NCBI GenBank assembly: GCA_027596075.1
Contig: JADGJC010000540.1
Location: forward strand, 1-18,722
Length of the DNA: 18,722 nt
DNA from: Rhizophlyctis rosea
Taxonomy: Eukaryota; Chytridiomycota; Chytridiomycetes; Rhizophlyctidales; Rhizophlyctidaceae
Direction of reading: 5' to 3'
Positions 6,188-11,981 of this stretch are shown here, piece after piece. Numbering within the stretch: position 1 is the stretch's first letter; every line of letters starts with the position of its first letter. The position numbers were made by a program, and so were the translations under genes. The notes below the pieces were generated by a model. That model saw only the letters and a program-made list of their open reading frames with translations. It made no database searches and was not told the origin of the DNA.

Positions 6188-8197
6188 TCACACCTTTTCC
6201 ACATCGCACAATTTGGCCTTTTCCCGTTCCTTCTCCGCATAATACGCCAAGACTTGCTTGTTCTCCTCCCATCCAAAGTAAGAGGTGATCTTTTCGGTGA
6301 TCCACTGCACGCCTTGGTTGTTCTTGTGCGTACCGGCCTTGTAAGGTGTGAATATGTACAACTTTTCACCTTTCTGCAAACAGTCACATATGTGGGTCAT
6401 CCAATCGTCAAATTCTTCCAGTTCGATGAACTCTCGACGGGTCGGTTCAGACTTTGTGCGGACCATCTCATAATTCCGCTTTAGATGGGGGTCGGTCTTG
6501 CGGATCACCCCCTGAACAAAGTTCAGGGTCATCTTGGTGGTGAAGGCGTCCATGTAAACCACCTTCCTGGCGTTCTCCACAAAGAGTATCAACAATTCCC
6601 AATTAGTAACCAAGTTCCCGTGGTGCATATCGCAATTTCCTTTAAAGGAATTGAACATCGTTTCCGGCTCGTCGATAATTACATGATCAAAATGTTTGGT
6701 GAGATAGTGGAGGGATTGGATGGAGCAGATGACAAACTCCGCATCCTCCATCACGCCGGTGATCTTCTCTTCTTTTGTGAGGTCCTTATAGTTCACCACC
6801 TTGTCGATACCAACCCTGGCCAACCTGTAAAGTGTATTGTTGGAGAGGGTGATCCTGGGAGTGTTCCACAACACACGCTCACCTTTACGCCAATATTTCT
6901 TCAAGAACTCAATGACGGCGCCCGTCTTGTTATGCCCCATGGGGTCTAGTAAGACCGTATGTTTGACGCCCGTTTCACCTTTGGGCAAGGGCATAAACAT
7001 GTTGTCGAGCGGTTCAATACCTGGTTTCGGGCGGGGAGCAATGGGCGGGCTGATGTGATCGCCTTGGAGGTATTTCCCATCAATCCCATCCACATAGCGC
7101 ACATTGTCCATCTCGAATTGCTCCTTGAACCGCAAAGTTGAAGGGGAAACCTGAATGTCAGGATAGTACCTCTCCAACATGACCCAGATGGCTTTCGGAG
7201 AGATGGGGTTATGCTTGCCCTCCCAAGTCTGCATGTATCTCTTGTAACGTTCCGGCGTCGCATCCTTGCGCCTCAACCAGGCCCAACAATCGGGAAAGGA
7301 GATACCTACGGTCTTGCACCACCTCATCACCTGCCAAGAGATGTTGTGATCGTGAGCATCCTTGCTACAACGTGGAGGATTGGGGAGGATGACGAGCAGT
7401 TCCAATGGGGTGCAATCGAGGGCATCGAATCCGGTGGGAACTGGGAGTTCGTGTTGCGGGATAGAGAGGATGTCCAATGTGGTGATCACCGGTTTCCCGT
7501 TCTTCCCTTTGATAACGATTTCCTCCTCCTCATAACCGAAATCGATGGTGTCTATATTGACCGCGTCATCATCAAAATCGTGGAGGATGAGATGTTTGGT
7601 GAGGGTTTTGCTCCCTTCGATATATTCTTGAATGGGTTGCTGTGGCTTGCTCTGATTGATGCATTTCATGTTGCGGTTCCTGGTGTAGACACTCTTGTCG
7701 AAACCGTGTTCCACATGTTCCATGGCAAACTTCTTGATCGGAATCATCTTCTCCAAATTGTCGGCATAATAGTTAGAGAGGATGATGTGGTAAGAATCCG
7801 GGCGCCCGGAAATCTGAAGACGCGCGTTCGGGAAGCGGTCGAGGATGATTTTCTTGATTTCCTCCAAAGAGGTTTCAGTCTTGTCAACGTCGAAATAAAC
7901 TTTACGTTTAAAGGATTCGGGAATAACTTCATATATGCCGTGATTTTTCTGGATGAGGCGGACAAGGTCGTCCTTGGTGACAGAGGTCCAGATCCAACCG
8001 TGAGTTTTGGTGTAAGATACGACAGGGAAGGTAAGTCGCCTTACAGGCGACCCAGCGACGCCGCAGGCGGCGTCTGTGCCAGGCTCCATGTTTGCCAGGA
8101 CGTAGGCCAGAGCATTCGAATTGCCGAACCAGTCAAGTTTCCAAGTTTGTACTTTGCGCAAGTTATCAGAGTCCGAGTTACTACGTTTTTCCGACAT
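6188..8197 (-). CDS. Primase-helicase (AEP primase plus herpes OBP-like SF2 helicase), N-terminal part
   Basis: 669 residues from the ATG at 8197 to a TGA at 6188-6190. Residues ~95-160 look like an archaeo-eukaryotic primase core: KRKVYFDVDKT (the hxDhD metal-binding motif, ~101-106) and, downstream, SGRPDSYHIILSNYY carrying the s-x-H motif. Residues ~270-350 contain a WQVMRWCKTVGISFPDCWAWL segment like the accessory domain after viral AEPs. The helicase begins with LLDPMGHNKTGAV (motif I, ~417-428; GHNKT rather than GSGKT) and VIIDEPETM (motif II, DEPE, ~505), as in herpesvirus origin-binding-protein-like helicases of large DNA viruses and PLVs. Motifs V and VI lie beyond the stop. Inferred role: primer synthesis and unwinding at the viral origin. 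TGA ends other genes here, so it is unlikely to be sense. Confidence 0.85.
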   Translation of the reverse strand: MSEKRSNSDSDNLRKVQTWKLDWFGNSNALAYVLANMEPGTDAACGVAGSPVRRLTFPVVSYTKTHGWIWTSVTKDDLVRLIQKNHGIYEVIPESFKRKVYFDVDKTETSLEEIKKIILDRFPNARLQISGRPDSYHIILSNYYADNLEKMIPIKKFAMEHVEHGFDKSVYTRNRNMKCINQSKPQQPIQEYIEGSKTLTKHLILHDFDDDAVNIDTIDFGYEEEEIVIKGKNGKPVITTLDILSIPQHELPVPTGFDALDCTPLELLVILPNPPRCSKDAHDHNISWQVMRWCKTVGISFPDCWAWLRRKDATPERYKRYMQTWEGKHNPISPKAIWVMLERYYPDIQVSPSTLRFKEQFEMDNVRYVDGIDGKYLQGDHISPPIAPRPKPGIEPLDNMFMPLPKGETGVKHTVLLDPMGHNKTGAVIEFLKKYWRKGERVLWNTPRITLSNNTLYRLARVGIDKVVNYKDLTKEEKITGVMEDAEFVICSIQSLHYLTKHFDHVIIDEPETMFNSFKGNCDMHHGNLVTNWELLILFVENARKVVYMDAFTTKMTLNFVQGVIRKTDPHLKRNYEMVRTKSEPTRREFIELEEFDDWMTHICDCLQKGEKLYIFTPYKAGTHKNNQGVQWITEKITSYFGWEENKQVLAYYAEKEREKAKLCDVEKV
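8035..8074 (-). repeat. Two adjacent hairpins inside the primase-helicase gene
   Basis: GTCGCCT-TAC-AGGCGAC (8035-8051) and GACGCCGC-AG-GCGGCGTC (8057-8074) are two perfect short inverted repeats five bases apart. They encode residues ~41-55 (DAACGVAGSPVRR), ahead of the primase domain. The block looks like an in-frame palindromic insertion. Confidence 0.6.
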
Positions 8198-8280
8198 GGT
8201 TTTAGAAGTTAAGTCACAATCGAAAAAACACCCAATGAACGCGGGAGCTTGTCAGGGACGTGTGGCTTATGTCTGAATAT

Positions 8281-8329
8281 TCATACATCGGAATTTTACA
8301 TCGAAGCCTGTGTGTCCGATGACGTCATC
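8281..8329 (-). promoter_or_regulatory. Candidate promoter of the primase-helicase gene
   Basis: Reading toward 8197: GATGACGTCATC (8318-8329, palindromic CRE-like), then CGATGTAAAATTC (8291-8303) and a second CCGATGTATGA (8281-8291). This is the same module as before other genes, with the CGATGTA box doubled. A clean TATA is not visible; GAATATTC or CATAAG downstream are the only candidates. Confidence 0.5.
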
Positions 8330-8330
8330 C

Positions 8331-8403
8331 AAAAACCCGCTGTTACTTACAAACCAGGGTTTTCTAATTCAAAAAGTCCGCCAGTGAGTAACAGCGGGTT
8401 TTT
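8331..8403 (-). repeat. 73-bp palindromic element, copy b
   Basis: Same 17-bp arms as at 4650-4722, with the centre on the opposite strand (TTCTAATTCAAAAAGTC on plus). It adjoins the CRE site upstream of the primase-helicase gene, preceded by GCCTGTGTGTCC at 8307-8318. Confidence 0.9.
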
Positions 8404-8532
8404 GAGGAAGACTAGTTAAATTGGTTGAATTGGAAGAATCGGTGTATGGTGGTGGAGGATGGAGGATGGTGGATGGAGACACACAGGCACTTATGCCACA
8501 GTGGCCATAGTGGCGGATGTTGGTTGACCTGA

Positions 8533-8605
8533 AAAACCCGCTGTTACTTACAAGCCATGATTTTCTAATTCAAAAAGTCCGCCAGTGAGTAACAGCGGGT
8601 TTTTG
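8533..8605 (-). repeat. 73-bp palindromic element, copy c
   Basis: Arms as in the other copies; the centre has CATGATTTTCTAATTCAAAAA on plus with minor changes. It lies between the spacer of the composite repeat and the end of the small gene at 8674. Confidence 0.9.
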
Positions 8606-8668
8606 AGGAAGCCAGAGCGGCCAATGGGAGAAGATGAGTGACAAGAACATTCGGGTTCCTTGATTATA

Positions 8669-8674
8669 TTTATT
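8669..8674 (-). terminator. AATAAA polyadenylation signal
   Basis: TTTATT on plus (AATAAA on minus) overlaps the TAA stop of the gene 8674-9126. A signal overlapping the stop implies a very short 3' tail. Confidence 0.4.
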
Positions 8675-9126
8675 TACATGTCCGCCATCAATTCGGTATC
8701 CCAGTGAATCAAGGCATCCCCTTCGTCCCACACCTCCAGAAACACGCCCTTCATATCTACATTGATGAGCATCATTATATCTCCTAAAACCTGTTCGAGA
8801 AGCTCCTTCAATTCGATGAGGCCGTAAACCCCGTGCTCCCTGCTGATTTTGACCCTTTTGATTTTCCAAACAATGGCGATACCGACGCAATCTGCGGCGT
8901 TGAGGATGCTTTTGACGAGGTCTTCCCTGCTACCGTCGGGCCAGGAAAGACGTAGTATGGCTTTCATGAGCAGGAGACTCGTCTCGGGGTATTGTCGATA
9001 AGGGTGGTTCTGGTCGTATCGATTGATTTTGATCTTGATGTCGATGAGCCCTTTACGGACCTTGTTGACGTCGAGATCCTCGTAGAACTGTTGCTTCCTG
9101 GTGGCGAGGGTGGACATGGTTGACAT
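8674..9126 (-). CDS. 150-residue protein of unknown function
   Basis: Begins MSTMSTLATRKQQFYEDLDV. The frame extends upstream to an ATG at 9222, but that ATG precedes the TATA element at ~9177-9190, so the start is at 9126 or at 9117; the latter matches the start context TCAACCATGTC of the next gene. The protein is helical and mixed-charge, with RKGLIDIKIKINRYDQNH, a middle SWPDGSREDLVKSIL and an acidic, hydrophobic C-terminus (EVWDEGDALIHWDTELM). No family is recognised. Its promoter and leader are nearly the same as those of the gene 9292-9786, so the two are probably co-regulated. An AATAAA overlaps its stop. Confidence 0.65.
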   Translation of the reverse strand: MSTMSTLATRKQQFYEDLDVNKVRKGLIDIKIKINRYDQNHPYRQYPETSLLLMKAILRLSWPDGSREDLVKSILNAADCVGIAIVWKIKRVKISREHGVYGLIELKELLEQVLGDIMMLINVDMKGVFLEVWDEGDALIHWDTELMADM

Positions 9127-9136
9127 GATTGATGAG

Positions 9137-9190
9137 AAGTTCGAGAATTGGGAGGGGGCGGGAGGGGGGGAGTGCGGTCTATTTATGTTT
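9137..9190 (-). promoter_or_regulatory. Promoter and leader shared with the neighbouring gene (copy 1)
   Basis: ACATAAATAGACC (~9177-9189) followed by a C-rich stretch and TTCTCGAACTTCTCATCAA. The same series occurs at 9806-9853. The ATAAATA box is ~55 bases before the ATG, suitable for a TATA box with a short leader. Confidence 0.6.
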
Positions 9191-9202
9191 TTTGGAAGCT
9201 TC

Positions 9203-9215
9203 TTATCAATAGAGT
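9203..9215 (+). repeat. TTATCAATAGAGT element, copy 1 of 3
   Basis: TTATCAATAGAGT recurs at 10518-10531 and 10541-10554. Here it lies about 15 bases upstream of the TATA element of the gene 8674-9126, in reverse orientation to it. Confidence 0.5.
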
Positions 9216-9236
9216 CATTCATGATTTGCGAAAATT

Positions 9237-9242
9237 TTTATT
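9237..9242 (-). terminator. AATAAA polyadenylation signal
   Basis: AATAAA on the minus strand lies 50 bases past the stop of the gene 9292-9786, the normal position for a polyadenylation signal. Confidence 0.5.
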
Positions 9243-9291
9243 TTACAATACAAAAACAGATTACAGCACCTTCCTGCGGGTTTACAACAAG

Positions 9292-9786
9292 CTACATGAA
9301 GACTACATTGATGTTGGCAAAACGGGGGTCGGTGGCCAGGAATTCAAACTCGGTTTTGCCGGGGAAACCACCGCACACGGCACACCTCAACGGCATCTTC
9401 CGGAAGCAAGGGTCGCAAAAGTGCAAACCGCACTTGCCGCAAAAGATGGCGTTGGGGACGAACTTCACTTCACAGGACGGATAGTTGCATTTTGGGTAGG
9501 AGATGCAGTTCGTGATAAACTCCACAGAGTGGGAAGTGTTGAACAATTCGGTGTTGCCAACGATGTTCGCACCGTTTTCCGGGTCCCGATAGATGACGGA
9601 GACATTGCAGCCGCCTTGCATGCGTTTCTTCTTGTCAAAGAAGACGACAGGGAGGGTGTTGTTCTGGTAACGATGGACCTGGGTGTCGCTCTTTTTGCTG
9701 AGGTCAACAAAGGGGATGTTGTGAGCGGCGGCGGCTTCGGTGACCTTCTGGACGAGGCTCTTGGTTTGGGTGTTGATGGAAGACAT
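9292..9786 (-). CDS. Zinc-finger (RING/IBR-like) protein
   Basis: 164 residues starting MSSINTQTKSLVQKVTEAAA. The C-terminal third is Cys-rich: CNYPSCEVKF, then IFCGKCGLHFCDPCFRK and LRCAVCGGF, giving four successive Cys pairs with a histidine between the second and third. This resembles a RING or in-between-RING finger, so a ubiquitin-ligase-like or protein-binding role is possible, but the spacing is not a perfect match. The N-terminal half has a PVVFFDKKKRM segment and no recognised domain. Start chosen from the TATA element at ~9845 and the context TCAACCATGTC. Shares promoter and leader with the gene 8674-9126. Confidence 0.75.
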   Translation of the reverse strand: MSSINTQTKSLVQKVTEAAAAHNIPFVDLSKKSDTQVHRYQNNTLPVVFFDKKKRMQGGCNVSVIYRDPENGANIVGNTELFNTSHSVEFITNCISYPKCNYPSCEVKFVPNAIFCGKCGLHFCDPCFRKMPLRCAVCGGFPGKTEFEFLATDPRFANINVVFM

Positions 9787-9805
9787 GGTTGATTTTTTGA
9801 CTGGT

Positions 9806-9853
9806 TTGATGAGAAGTTCGAGAAGGTGGGGGTGATCGGGGGTCTATTTATGT
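9806..9853 (-). promoter_or_regulatory. Promoter and leader (copy 2)
   Basis: CACATAAATAGACC (~9840-9853) followed by a C-rich stretch and TTCTCGAACTTCTCATCAA (~9806-9826), matching the promoter of the gene 8674-9126 in order and approximate spacing. Confidence 0.6.
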
Positions 9854-9908
9854 GATTTCAGGTAAGTCCTTCGGACATAGCGCGAGTAATTCGCATATAA
9901 GGAAAAGG

Positions 9909-9922
9909 GTAACCGCGGTGAC
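9909..9922. promoter_or_regulatory. GTAACCGCGGTGAC near-palindrome
   Basis: One mismatch from the palindrome at 4301-4318, followed by ATTTTTTGAC and ending 37 bases before the ATG at 9960. Position and downstream sequence match the other copies. Confidence 0.55.
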
Positions 9923-9959
9923 ATTTTTTGACAAAAGCGAAAACCACCAGCGAAACATC

Positions 9960-10517
9960 ATGCCTGCTACCGCCACCACCGTCGAAATCCAAACTTTGAG
10001 GCAACTCGAAAACCAAGTTGATCCCAAAATCATGAGGGAAGAACAACCGGCCAGGGCGACTTGGTTACCTACCGTGAAGTCCATCCACACCATCCACACC
10101 GAAAAGCTCTACAAAGCCACCCACGGTAGCATAGAGGCTTACGCCATCAACCGCTGGAAGTGCTCTAAGCAATGGTTTTACCAGTATAGTAGGGCCGGCG
10201 GGGTCGTAAAGGAGTTGGAACGCAACGGTTGTGAATTGGAAGATTTGCTTAACAATACCGGTTTGTGCGAAGCCATTCTCAAGTTGTCCAAAAAGCTCGA
10301 CATGGGTGTGAGCATGATCTGGACCCCCATATTCTACAGCGTGGAACGCAAATGGCCTTCCGCCTTGATCGAATTTTGGGAAGGCGTCGATGATCTGGAT
10401 AACGAAGAGGACGAAGAGGACGAAAAGGACGAAAAGCGTCAGGTAGCCGTGGGAAAAGCATTAGTTGAGAAGTCTTGCGGGTGTTGTGTGAAACCAGGTT
10501 GTAACATTCACAAGTAG
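9960..10517 (+). CDS. 185-residue protein of unknown function with acidic linker and Cys tail
   Basis: Starts MPATATTVEIQTLRQLENQV at 9960, 37 bases after the palindromic site; the open frame upstream to 9852 crosses that site and is not used. The core (residues ~35-135) contains WLPTVKSIHTIHTEKLY, INRWKCSKQWFYQYSRAGG, then SMIWTPIFYSVERKWPSALIEFW. An acidic stretch (EEDEEDEKDEK) follows, and the C-terminus is CGCCVKPGCNIHK, a possible metal site. No family is recognised. It is followed by two copies of TTATCAATAGAGTA and the promoter of the recombinase-like gene. Confidence 0.7.
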   Translation: MPATATTVEIQTLRQLENQVDPKIMREEQPARATWLPTVKSIHTIHTEKLYKATHGSIEAYAINRWKCSKQWFYQYSRAGGVVKELERNGCELEDLLNNTGLCEAILKLSKKLDMGVSMIWTPIFYSVERKWPSALIEFWEGVDDLDNEEDEEDEKDEKRQVAVGKALVEKSCGCCVKPGCNIHK

Positions 10518-10554
10518 TTATCAATAGAGTAGCATAGCACTTATCAATAGAGTA
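10518..10554 (+). repeat. Direct repeat of TTATCAATAGAGTA (copies 2 and 3)
   Basis: Two exact 14-nt copies at 10518-10531 and 10541-10554, 23 bp apart start to start, between the stop of the upstream gene (the first copy overlaps the stop region) and the recombinase promoter. A third 13-nt copy lies at 9203-9215. Confidence 0.7.
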
Positions 10555-10566
10555 TGTATTGCGTGT

Positions 10567-10595
10567 ATTCCGATGTAAAATAAATCCTATATAAA
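10567..10595 (+). promoter_or_regulatory. Candidate early promoter of the recombinase-like gene
   Basis: ATTCCGATGTAAAA (10567-10580) with TATATAAA at 10588-10595, eight bases after CGATGTAAA. The ATG at 10626 is 30 bases past the TATA box, so the leader would be very short. No TGACGTCA is present here. Confidence 0.65.
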
Positions 10596-10625
10596 CAATC
10601 AAACCCCTGTTAATCAGGAAAAGTC

Positions 10626-11840
10626 ATGTCGTCCATTAGTCATACGAGGATCCCCCCCCTACCCAAGACAACCATGAAAATCGAAGTCGCCAGAGAAGCC
10701 ATGTCCCGCTATTACGATAAGGAAGGGACGAAATCCAAACGGACCAAAGACGCCACGCTCAACACCATCCACGGTCTGGACATCCTCCAACACCTCCACG
10801 ACCCCAAGACCGCCATCGAGAAATGCACCTCCGCCTCTAAGAAACGGAAAAACGAGGAAGTCCCCTATTCGCCGACTTACAAGAACGGCATGGTGCAAGT
10901 ATTGTCAAACATCGCACAGAATCTCACCGAACACCAGATGATCGGCATCATGAATCACATCTACGATAATAGGAGTGGTGAATGGAACGTTTCCAACAAG
11001 ATGAGGCGTCACAGCAAAGAACAAAAAATCAACGCCTTCAAGGTCACCATCATCGACGAATACATGGCGTGGAATGGTGTTTCCGCACAGGAATCCCTCA
11101 ACGTCAACACTGAACAGCGCATGTCCGCCAAACAACGGGCCGCCTACCAACCCTACCGCCAACTCCTTGAGATACTCCTCGCCCTCGAAGTCCTATACCG
11201 TACCGAGAAGAATCTGGAGGTGGCCGCCAATCTTTACGAGTACCAGTTTATCGTCGCCGGCCTCATCTGGCTCCTGGCTTACAGGAATCGCCGTAACGAA
11301 ATCAAAGACACCATGCTCCTACCCCAAAACGGCGATAGGGAGAACAATGTATACATCTCCAGGGCGGATGGCATCATCCTCGGTATCTTTATCCGCGAAT
11401 GCAACAAGACGGGAGAGCCGAACGTCCTCCTCCGTTTCAATGACGAACGTTTAATTCTCGCCGTCGACACTCTGGTCAATCACCGCATCCGCCAAGGGAA
11501 ACACCGGCTGTTCCTCAAGGCCAACGGTGACGAGTCGCTAGAGAGGACTTGGTTCTCCACATCGTTCAAGAGGGTCATGAAGAGGTTGAATGTCGGGGAA
11601 GACCTCACCATGGGTATCTTCAGGTTGGCCTACGGAATCAAGTTGTCGGAGGAGTATGAGGCGAATCCTGTATGGGACAAGGAGAGGGAGATTTGCGATA
11701 GGATGGGACATTCATGGAAGACCCATCAGCATTCGTATAACTTGAAGGCGGTCGAAGAAGGTATTGCCGTAGTGGAGTCGGATGATGAAGGGGGCGAGGA
11801 GGATGAGGACGCTCACCTGTTTGAAGGGCATGACGAATAA
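10626..11840 (+). CDS. Tyrosine-recombinase-like protein
   Basis: 404 residues from the ATG at 10626. The C-terminal half follows the tyrosine recombinase layout: LAYRNRRNEIKD (residues ~216-227) matches box A with R-x-x-E; TMGIFRLAYGIKL matches box II with its arginine; and RMGHSWKTHQHSYNL matches the G-H-x(9)-Y end, with Y nine residues after H exactly as in LGHS..Y of phage integrases. The first histidine of the usual H-x-x-R is replaced (M-G-I-F-R). The N-terminal half (NTIHGLDILQHL, PYSPTYKNGMVQVL) suits a core-binding domain. The tail is acidic. Known role: site-specific DNA strand exchange through a Tyr-DNA intermediate; this resembles the Crypton or PLV recombinases more than bacterial ones. 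Whether it is active cannot be told. Confidence 0.75.
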   Translation: MSSISHTRIPPLPKTTMKIEVAREAMSRYYDKEGTKSKRTKDATLNTIHGLDILQHLHDPKTAIEKCTSASKKRKNEEVPYSPTYKNGMVQVLSNIAQNLTEHQMIGIMNHIYDNRSGEWNVSNKMRRHSKEQKINAFKVTIIDEYMAWNGVSAQESLNVNTEQRMSAKQRAAYQPYRQLLEILLALEVLYRTEKNLEVAANLYEYQFIVAGLIWLLAYRNRRNEIKDTMLLPQNGDRENNVYISRADGIILGIFIRECNKTGEPNVLLRFNDERLILAVDTLVNHRIRQGKHRLFLKANGDESLERTWFSTSFKRVMKRLNVGEDLTMGIFRLAYGIKLSEEYEANPVWDKEREICDRMGHSWKTHQHSYNLKAVEEGIAVVESDDEGGEEDEDAHLFEGHDE

Positions 11841-11842
11841 TC

Positions 11843-11943
11843 AGCCTGTGTGTTCCAAATCCCGCTGTTACTCACTGGTCGACTTTTTGAATTAGAAAAA
11901 CCTGGCTTGTAAGTAACAGCGGTTTTTGCAAAATACATACAGG
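11843..11943 (+). repeat. 73-bp palindromic element, copy d, with GCCTGTGTG flanks
   Basis: The arms are shortened (AATCCCGCTGTTACTC and GTAAGTAACAGCGGTTTTT) and the centre TTTTTGAATTAGAAAAACC is conserved. GCCTGTGTG lies just before and CATACAGGC just after, extending the dyad. It sits between convergent genes (stops at 11840 and 11982), like copy a. Confidence 0.85.
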
Positions 11944-11981
11944 CAATTTAGCTGCTTTTTTTTTTGTAAATAAGAATTCTT

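Larger units (their letters stand above)
8331..8605 (-). repeat. ~275-bp composite repeat: two palindromes plus spacer, inverted copy of 18246-18512
   Basis: The order on the minus strand is palindrome, a spacer with GCCACTGTGGCATAAGTGCC, GTGTGTCTCCATCC, TACACCGATTCTTCCAATTC and TTTAACTAGTCTTC, then palindrome. The right-end block at 18246-18512 has the same order on the plus strand. This block accounts for most of the gene-free stretch 8198-8673. Confidence 0.85.

Noticed and set aside
6188..6190. Alternative genetic code with TGA as tryptophan
   Set aside because: Several well-supported genes (methylase, integrase, the gene ending at 16961) end with TGA at sensible places, so TGA acts as a stop here.
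5309..6484. 391-codon plus-strand open frame
   Set aside because: It is antisense to the primase-helicase, which has clear motifs on the minus strand; its product resembles no protein and it has no promoter.
7211..8212. 333-codon plus-strand open frame
   Set aside because: Antisense to the primase domain and covering the CGATGTAAA side of no gene; explained by codon bias of the true gene.
8198..8673. A further gene between the primase-helicase and the gene 8674-9126
   Set aside because: The stretch is filled by promoter elements and the composite repeat; the only open frame (8570-8890) is a shadow overlapping both.
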